Origin: Chitinophagaceae bacterium
GTDB lineage: Bacteria > Bacteroidota > Bacteroidia > Chitinophagales > Chitinophagaceae
Length of the DNA: 12,046 bases
Assembly (NCBI GenBank): GCA_003455235.1
Contig: DMRT01000025.1
Coordinates: 1 to 12,046 of the forward strand
Direction of reading: 5' to 3'
Positions 7,717 through 12,046 of the stretch are shown piece by piece. The notes under the pieces were generated by a model. It was given only the letters and a program-made list of their open reading frames with translations. It did not search any database and was not told where the DNA came from. A program made the translations under genes and the position numbers. Each line of letters begins with the position of its first letter. Positions within the stretch are counted from its first letter, which is position 1.

Positions 7717-9075
7717 TTATTTTTTATCGCCGGGTTTGTTTCCGGACTGCTGGTTCCTTGGTTGATTCCGGTTTTGCCCCTGCTGCCTGTTCTGGTTTCT
7801 CTGCTGGCCCTGGCTGCGGTTTTGCTGTGCACCACCTTGCTGCTGTGGCTTGCCGCCACCACCACCACGGTTTTGCTGCCCGCCGGGCCTGTGTTGCTGG
7901 CCTTGTTGCCCGCCCCGATCGGGCCTGTTGCCGCGTGGCTGGGTTTGCTTTTTTTCCTGTTCTCTTCTTTTTCGGCTGGTTTTTTCCAGGCTCCGTAAAC
8001 TGATCTGTCCCACCACATCGGCATAAACCGGTTCAATTTCTTTTGGCTTATTGCTTACCACTTCCACGGGCTCGAGGCTTTCGGGTTTTATTCCCTGCCG
8101 GTTGAGTTCTTTTATTTTTTTCACCCGCTCAATGGTAAGGGGATATTGTTTGTTGCTGTCGGGCAGGGTATACCACATCAGGTTGCGGAAAATATCTTTC
8201 TTCACCAGGTAGGCACGGCTGGTGGCTATTTCAATATTGTCTGCATCATCGGGGAAGAAACGCAGCGCATCCATGTAGGTGTCCAGTTCATAGTTGAGGC
8301 AGCATTTCAGGCGGCCGCACTGACCGCTTAACTTACTTTGATTGATGCTGAGGTTTTGATAACGGGCTGCATTGGTATTTACGCTTTTAAAATCGGTAAG
8401 CCAGCTGCTGCAGCAAAGCTCACGGCCGCAACTGCCGATGCCGCCTACCTTTCCTGCCTCCTGGCGGGCGCCGATCTGCCGCATCTCCACTTTTACCTTG
8501 AATTCGGCGGCGTATAATTTGATGAGCTCCCGAAAGTCAACCCGGTCGTCGGCAATGTAAAAGAATGTGGCTTTGCGGCCATCGGCCTGCACTTCCACTT
8601 CGGCCATTTTCATTTCCAGTTTCAGCTGGCGGGCGATGGCCCGGCTTCGGATGAGTACCTGGGCTTCTCTTGATTTTGATTCCAGCATCTTGGAGATATC
8701 GGTATCATTGGCCCGGCGCAGCACTTTTTTGATGTCGGGGCTCTTTTCATCCATCTTGTTTTTCTTCAGCTGCAGGCGTACCAGCTCGCCGGTCATGTTC
8801 ACCATGCCTACGTCGAAACCATTCACGCCTTCCACGGCCACCATATCGCCTTTTACAAACTGCTGAAGGGTAACATTCCGGAAAAAGTCTTTGCGGCTCC
8901 CGTTATTAAAACTTACTTCTATCACGCGGCACCCGCTTTCCGGATCACTAAACGGCAGGTTGGCCAGCCAGTCATGCACGTTCATCCGGTTGCATCCGCC
9001 GCTGGCACAGTTGCCATGACTTTGGCAGCCCGATGGGGCCCCGTTTTTAGATACTCCACAACTTCCACATCCCAT
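7717..9075 (-). CDS. ricT: RicT/YaaT-like PSP1-domain protein with Cys-rich N-terminus and Q/N/G/R-rich tail
   Basis: 452 residues, far longer than Bacillus YaaT/RicT (about 275). Residues 1-30 hold C3, C6, C17, C23 and C28, a possible metal-binding segment. Residues 45-270 are the PSP1 core. It carries the paired cysteine motifs CGRELCC (C216, C221, C222) and CGRLKCC (C253, C258, C259), which in Bacillus RicT hold iron-sulfur clusters in the RicA-RicF-RicT complex that aids RNase Y mRNA processing. Residues 368-452 are low complexity: a basic KRR stretch, then Gln, Asn, Gly, Arg and Pro, with RGG-like pieces (PDRGGQQ, NRGGGGG), expected to be disordered and possibly RNA-binding. It lies downstream of holB, as in Bacillus, which strongly supports the identity. 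No RicA or RicF partner is visible and the role in Bacteroidota is unknown. A 239-base leader region precedes it and a terminator follows. Confidence 0.9.
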   Translation of the reverse strand: MGCGSCGVSKNGAPSGCQSHGNCASGGCNRMNVHDWLANLPFSDPESGCRVIEVSFNNGSRKDFFRNVTLQQFVKGDMVAVEGVNGFDVGMVNMTGELVRLQLKKNKMDEKSPDIKKVLRRANDTDISKMLESKSREAQVLIRSRAIARQLKLEMKMAEVEVQADGRKATFFYIADDRVDFRELIKLYAAEFKVKVEMRQIGARQEAGKVGGIGSCGRELCCSSWLTDFKSVNTNAARYQNLSINQSKLSGQCGRLKCCLNYELDTYMDALRFFPDDADNIEIATSRAYLVKKDIFRNLMWYTLPDSNKQYPLTIERVKKIKELNRQGIKPESLEPVEVVSNKPKEIEPVYADVVGQISLRSLEKTSRKRREQEKKQTQPRGNRPDRGGQQGQQHRPGGQQNRGGGGGKPQQQGGAQQNRSQGQQRNQNRQQGQNRNQPRNQQSGNKPGDKK

Positions 9076-9084
9076 ATAGAGGAT

Positions 9085-9112
9085 AATTAAGAATTAATAA
9101 TTAAAAATTGAG
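9085..9112. repeat. AT-rich heptamer array just upstream of ricT
   Basis: Four consecutive 7-base units on the plus strand: AATTAAG, AATTAAT, AATTAAA, AATTGAG. The array begins 10 bases upstream of the ricT start codon (9075), so it would lie in the 5' leader of ricT mRNA, next to the ribosome landing site. Confidence 0.65.
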
Positions 9113-9251
9113 GAAGGAAAGACCGTGAAGAATTACTGCTTAATTCCCGTGCCGCCGTACACCCCGGCTGCTTACCATTTATTGCTCAATAATGGTATGC
9201 CGTACAAGTGAGTGACACAACGATGTTGACTATTGCTGAAAATGCCGGTAT

Positions 9252-9283
9252 CAAAATATATAATACGCTACTATCAACTCAAA
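9252..9283 (-). promoter_or_regulatory. Weak candidate promoter for ricT
   Basis: On the minus strand TTTG (9283-9280) is followed after 19 bases by TATATTTTG (9260-9252). This resembles the Bacteroidota pattern TTTG-N19..21-TAnnTTTG except for one extra base in the second box. It would give a leader of roughly 170 bases that includes both hairpins and the heptamer array. Confidence 0.25.
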
Positions 9284-9314
9284 TCAGTAATTCCTGCACC
9301 ACGGGTCGGTTGCC

Positions 9315-10523
9315 TCAATTCACCAAAATTAACGATTTGTTGTTAATAATATGATACAAACGGATAGAAAGGGCGTGAAAAAGCATTTTGCCGTTGGCAT
9401 TGCGCTCAATATAATACGTGGCTTTGTCTAATTCGGTGATGATGGCCTCCTGCTGTTCGATGGAAGCGATCTTGTTGAGCCGCAGGGCAAAATCGTGATC
9501 GGTCGACCGCAGATCGTTGGCAGATGCACCAATGGCCCGGACCCGGATGGCCTGTTCCAGCAGGTGGATGAAGTATTTCAGGAACTGTTTTTGTTTTTCC
9601 CGGCCCAGTTTGGCCATTTCATCAATCCACTTTACCTGGGCAACGGGGCCTGTACGCAAAACGGCATTAAGCCATTCCCGCAGCATGGCTTCCCAGTCGT
9701 CATCGGCGTGCTGTAATAACTGGAGGGCTTCCCGGAAATTGCCTTCCGAAACGGCGGCCACCTGCCGGGCTTTTTCCACATTCACTCCTTCTTTTAATTC
9801 CAGGGCTGCTTCCACTTCCTGGTTGCTGAGAACCGGCACCTTTACCAACTGGGTACGGGATAAAATCGTGGGCAGAATCAGGTCTTCGTTCTCGGCCACC
9901 AGCACAAACAGGGTGTTTGGCGGCGGTTCTTCAATGAGCTTTAATAATTTATTTCCTTCTTTGCCCAGGAACTCCGGCATCCACATAATGAGGATCTTGT
10001 ATTCGCTTTCAAAACTTTTGAGGTTGAGTTTGCGGATGATGTCGTTGCATTCGTGTGCGGTGATGTTTCCCTGCTTGTTTTCGGCACCGATAAACTGCAG
10101 CCAGTCGTACACATTGCCGTAAGGGCTGCTGCTGATAAATTCCCTCCATTCTTTTATATAATCGGTACTGATGGGTTTGTCGCCGGATTTACGGGGAATC
10201 ACCGGGTAAGAAAAGTGGATATCGGGATGAATGAGTTCGGTTGCTTTTTTACAGGCGGCGCACTCGCCACAGGCGTCCATTTGGGGTTTGAGGCTGGGGG
10301 TCTGGGGTTCGGGCTCACCGAATAAAGAGGGCTCGGCTGTTTTTTGCTGCCGACCGTTCACTTTATCACAAACCACGTATTGCGCAAATGCCAGTGCCAG
10401 CTGCAGGGCGCCGCTGCCTTCCTTGCCCAGGAACAACAATGCATGGCTCAGCCGGTTGTGCTGCACCATCTGAACCAGTTGTTCTTTAAGGTTTTTTTGC
10501 CCGGTGATGGATTGGAATTGCAT
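9315..10523 (-). CDS. holB: DNA polymerase III delta prime subunit
   Basis: 402 residues. Clamp-loader subunit that, with delta and the gamma/tau subunits, loads the sliding clamp during replication. The start MQFQSITGQK fits the family. The P-loop position (GKEGSGAL, 33-40) lacks the Lys-Thr pair, as expected for delta prime, which does not bind ATP productively. Zinc ligands are C52, C85, C88 and C91 (CGECAAC). In E. coli delta prime the first two cysteines are about nine residues apart; here 32 residues separate them, an insertion of about 24 that is Pro/Gln rich and partly encoded by a heptamer repeat. Residues 181-208 (LGKEGNKLLKLIEEPPPNT) match the core AAA+ segment, and SRT at 222-224 occupies the SRC arginine-finger position. 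It is read toward ricT, the order seen in Bacillus, and diverges from the KAP gene. Confidence 0.94.
   Translation of the reverse strand: MQFQSITGQKNLKEQLVQMVQHNRLSHALLFLGKEGSGALQLALAFAQYVVCDKVNGRQQKTAEPSLFGEPEPQTPSLKPQMDACGECAACKKATELIHPDIHFSYPVIPRKSGDKPISTDYIKEWREFISSSPYGNVYDWLQFIGAENKQGNITAHECNDIIRKLNLKSFESEYKILIMWMPEFLGKEGNKLLKLIEEPPPNTLFVLVAENEDLILPTILSRTQLVKVPVLSNQEVEAALELKEGVNVEKARQVAAVSEGNFREALQLLQHADDDWEAMLREWLNAVLRTGPVAQVKWIDEMAKLGREKQKQFLKYFIHLLEQAIRVRAIGASANDLRSTDHDFALRLNKIASIEQQEAIITELDKATYYIERNANGKMLFHALSIRLYHIINNKSLILVN
10280..10314. repeat. G-rich heptamer array inside holB with G-quadruplex potential
   Basis: Five consecutive 7-base units on the plus strand: TTTGGGG, TTTGAGG, CTGGGGG, TCTGGGG, TTCGGGC. 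The G runs 10283-10286, 10296-10300, 10304-10307 and 10311-10313 could form a quadruplex with loops of 9, 3 and 3 bases on the plus strand, which is the template for holB. The coding strand gives residues 70-82, part of the insertion in the zinc module. Confidence 0.7.
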
Positions 10524-10615
10524 AAATGCAAATATAGGAAGCTTAGTTAGATACAGTTAATATTTGAAATTGCTCAGTGCACCATTTTTACGAATTTTGA
10601 TTAAAACAATTGATT
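10524..10615. promoter_or_regulatory. Divergent spacer between holB and the KAP gene; candidate holB -7 box
   Basis: The minus strand at 10536-10529 reads TATATTTG, matching TAnnTTTG. It would start holB mRNA at or next to its ATG (10523), an almost leaderless transcript. No -33 TTTG is found at the right distance. For the plus-strand gene, a TTTG at 10563-10566 and a TTACGAATTTTG at 10588-10599 are seen, but the internal spacing does not fit the consensus. AT content rises sharply within this spacer, so the edge of the acquired segment probably lies here. No tRNA or attachment repeat is seen. Confidence 0.3.
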
Positions 10616-12046
10616 ATGTCTGATCAATTACACAAAGAGTTATTCGAAAATCCTGGATATGCATTCAAGGAACATCTAGAGATAGCCACCAATGATAGAA
10701 TCCTTTTTTCTGGCAAGTTTGGAAAAGGGAAGACAACATTTTTGAAATATTTTTTTGACAACCTAAAAGAGTTTAGAGTTAACAAAAGCTATTTTACAAT
10801 ACATATAAGCCCAGTTAATTACTCAATTGCCTCGAATGAAGACATAATAAGATATATTAAGTATGATATCATACTGGAGTTAATAAAAAATGGAATCGAT
10901 TTTGAAAACTTCGACCCCTCATTTAAGGAAACTCTTCCAATGTACATATATAAAAATCCAGGTAAAGTTATTGGTAGGCTAATTTCCTTAATTCCTTATG
11001 TTGGGAAAGAATTAGATGAGGTATATAAAAAAGGGAAGAAGCTAATTAAAGATGTCGAAAAATATAAAAAAGAATTGAAGACTTTAGATGAAGGAAATAT
11101 GTTATCGACTTTTTTAGAAAACGAAGAAAAATCTGAATCTTCTCTTTATGAAAACGATTTTATTACTAAGATAATTCATAAAACTATTGAAGATAAAAAG
11201 GAAAATAATTCAAAGGAGGCTCTGTTAATAATAGACGACTTAGATAGATTAGATCCAGAGCATATTTTCAGAATATTAAATGTTTTCGCTTCGCATTTCG
11301 ATAGGAAAGGAAGTGAACTAAATAAATTTAATTTTGACAAAGTAATAGTGGTGTGTGACTATAATAATATTCGGAATATTTATAGAAACCGATATGGCTT
11401 AAATGTTGACTTTGCTGGATACATTGACAAATTCTATAGTACAGAGCCATTCTATTTTCAAAATAACCGAGAGTTAAATAAAATAATCTATAAATATATA
11501 GACAAAATTAAATTTAAGTACGGATCTCAAGTATTTTCCTTTCCACAATACATTTATCAAAGTCAAAATCGTAATGGAATTCTTCCTTTAATTAGCATGC
11601 TGGTAATGTATGATTACATTTCTTTAAGGGCATTACTAATTTATACAAAAGATAAATCCTTTCCTCTATACGGTAATGCCAAATATAATGGTTACGATAT
11701 TGACTTGAGTAGAAGTTGTATGGTAATCGAGGGTATGATTGTTGCTGACTTGATTGGAAATTATAAAGGTGTTATGGATATGATCGAGGATATAGAAGGA
11801 AAATCTCCTCAAATTGAAGATCATAGCAATGCTTTTAAGTCACTAATGATTTTTTTATTATACCCACTTGGTAATTTCCACAAAGATGAAATAGGTAAAC
11901 TTTTTAAGCTAGGAGAAGTGCAGTTGATGTTTGATCTAAAAAATAGAGGCGTTGAGAATTTAAAAGAAGTAACAAATACGGCGCATCAAATAAACTTTAT
12001 CCCGACAACAATTGATTATCTAAATCTTTGTAAAATATTTTTTGGT
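10616..12046 (+). CDS. KAP-type P-loop NTPase (3' truncated)
   Basis: An uninterrupted frame from ATG 10616 runs off the right edge: 477 residues visible. Walker A is GKFGKGKT at 33-40, very near the N-terminus. Walker B is LLIIDDLDRLDPE from 203, with the DDLDR hallmark (D207-R211) of the KAP family. A sensor-like strand VIVVCDYNNI starts at 243 and a YIDKF motif at 269, both in the order expected for KAP ATPases. Between the Walker motifs is a Lys/Glu-rich segment (about 120-190); no clear membrane segment is seen, unlike many KAP proteins. Codons are strongly A/T-ending and GC is about 30% in sampled lines against about 47% in holB, suggesting transfer. KAP proteins include PifA, the F-plasmid T7-exclusion protein, so a defence role is possible but unproven. 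The C-terminal effector or target-binding part and any partner genes are outside the window. A generic STAND or AAA+ ATPase is the alternative. Confidence 0.85.
   Translation, partial: MSDQLHKELFENPGYAFKEHLEIATNDRILFSGKFGKGKTTFLKYFFDNLKEFRVNKSYFTIHISPVNYSIASNEDIIRYIKYDIILELIKNGIDFENFDPSFKETLPMYIYKNPGKVIGRLISLIPYVGKELDEVYKKGKKLIKDVEKYKKELKTLDEGNMLSTFLENEEKSESSLYENDFITKIIHKTIEDKKENNSKEALLIIDDLDRLDPEHIFRILNVFASHFDRKGSELNKFNFDKVIVVCDYNNIRNIYRNRYGLNVDFAGYIDKFYSTEPFYFQNNRELNKIIYKYIDKIKFKYGSQVFSFPQYIYQSQNRNGILPLISMLVMYDYISLRALLIYTKDKSFPLYGNAKYNGYDIDLSRSCMVIEGMIVADLIGNYKGVMDMIEDIEGKSPQIEDHSNAFKSLMIFLLYPLGNFHKDEIGKLFKLGEVQLMFDLKNRGVENLKEVTNTAHQINFIPTTIDYLNLCKIFFG

Larger units (their letters stand above)
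9076..9314. other. holB-ricT intergenic region / putative ricT leader
   Basis: The largest gap without a gene. From the ricT start outward it contains an AT-rich heptamer array (9085-9112), a 6-bp hairpin (GAATTA 9130-9135 with TAATTC 9141-9146) and a longer hairpin (9173-9184 with 9187-9197, one bulged T). The second hairpin is flanked by two copies of GCCGTACA (9154-9161 and 9199-9206). A weak promoter candidate lies at 9252-9283. Small ATG-started frames on either strand stop within about a dozen codons. Neither hairpin is followed by a T run on the minus strand, so neither is a terminator. No riboswitch class is recognised. Confidence 0.55.

Noticed and set aside
7914..7923. 10-bp palindrome CCCGATCGGG in ricT
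   Set aside because: Short, inside coding sequence of the Pro/Arg/Gly-rich tail, and explained by codon content.
7653..8036. 127-codon minus-strand open frame overlapping the ricT 3' end, and plus-strand frames at 7758-8003
   Set aside because: They are other-frame readings of the low-complexity ricT tail; repetitive GC-rich codons keep several frames open. The RicT frame has clear family motifs.
9173..9197. Hairpin considered as a holB terminator
   Set aside because: The stem is AT-rich with a bulge and a very small loop, and no T run follows on the minus strand.
9517..10122. 201-codon plus-strand open frame opposite holB
   Set aside because: Antisense shadow of a well-supported gene; the composition (Ser, Arg, Cys rich) is typical of the complement of a coding region and no domain is recognisable.
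10563..10599. Consensus promoter for the KAP gene
   Set aside because: TTTG and a TA...TTTG-like element are present, but the second has five bases between TA and TTTG instead of two. In such AT-rich DNA this is not significant.

Overview
The window looks like chromosomal DNA from a Bacteroidota species, most likely of the Chitinophagaceae type. The evidence is two secreted proteins carrying type IX secretion (T9SS) sorting domains (one type A tail, one gliding-motility-associated type B tail), a GldA ABC ATPase, a DUF6089-type outer-membrane protein, a cysteine-rich RicT (PSP1) protein in the Bacteroidota form, and a general lack of Shine-Dalgarno-like sequences. The assignment below phylum is an impression, not a test.

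Layout. (1) 1-2958, plus strand: a DUF1501 protein cut by the left edge, then a PKD/Ig-like protein with a CHU_C-type end; both are predicted T9SS cargo. (2) 2976-3914, minus: a predicted DUF6089-family outer-membrane beta-barrel protein, convergent with the previous gene. (3) 4006-7649, minus: a housekeeping run read in the order gldA, eno, ftsB/divIC-like, a small unknown gene, nth. The eno-ftsB adjacency is also found in Proteobacteria. A strong terminator hairpin lies directly against the nth start codon. (4) 7717-10523, minus: holB followed by ricT, the same neighbour pair as in Bacillus, ending in a clear intrinsic terminator at 7667-7702. (5) 10616-12046, plus: an open reading frame cut by the right edge, encoding a KAP-type P-loop NTPase. 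It is very AT-rich (about 30% GC in sampled lines, against about 47% next door) and is probably the first gene of a horizontally acquired, possibly defence-related, segment.

The most unusual pattern is a set of five short tandem arrays with a 7-nt (once 8-nt) period, each with a different unit: 5353-5417, 6716-6755, 6868-6896, 9085-9112 and 10280-10314. Two lie inside coding sequence (gldA and holB). Three sit at or just upstream of start codons (ftsB-like, eno, ricT). The holB array falls inside an apparent insertion that stretches the zinc-binding module of delta prime. The other strong lead is the KAP NTPase, whose partners lie outside the window.

No rRNA, tRNA, CRISPR array, transposase or integrase was recognised. 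The longest stretch without a gene is 9076-9314 (239 bases).
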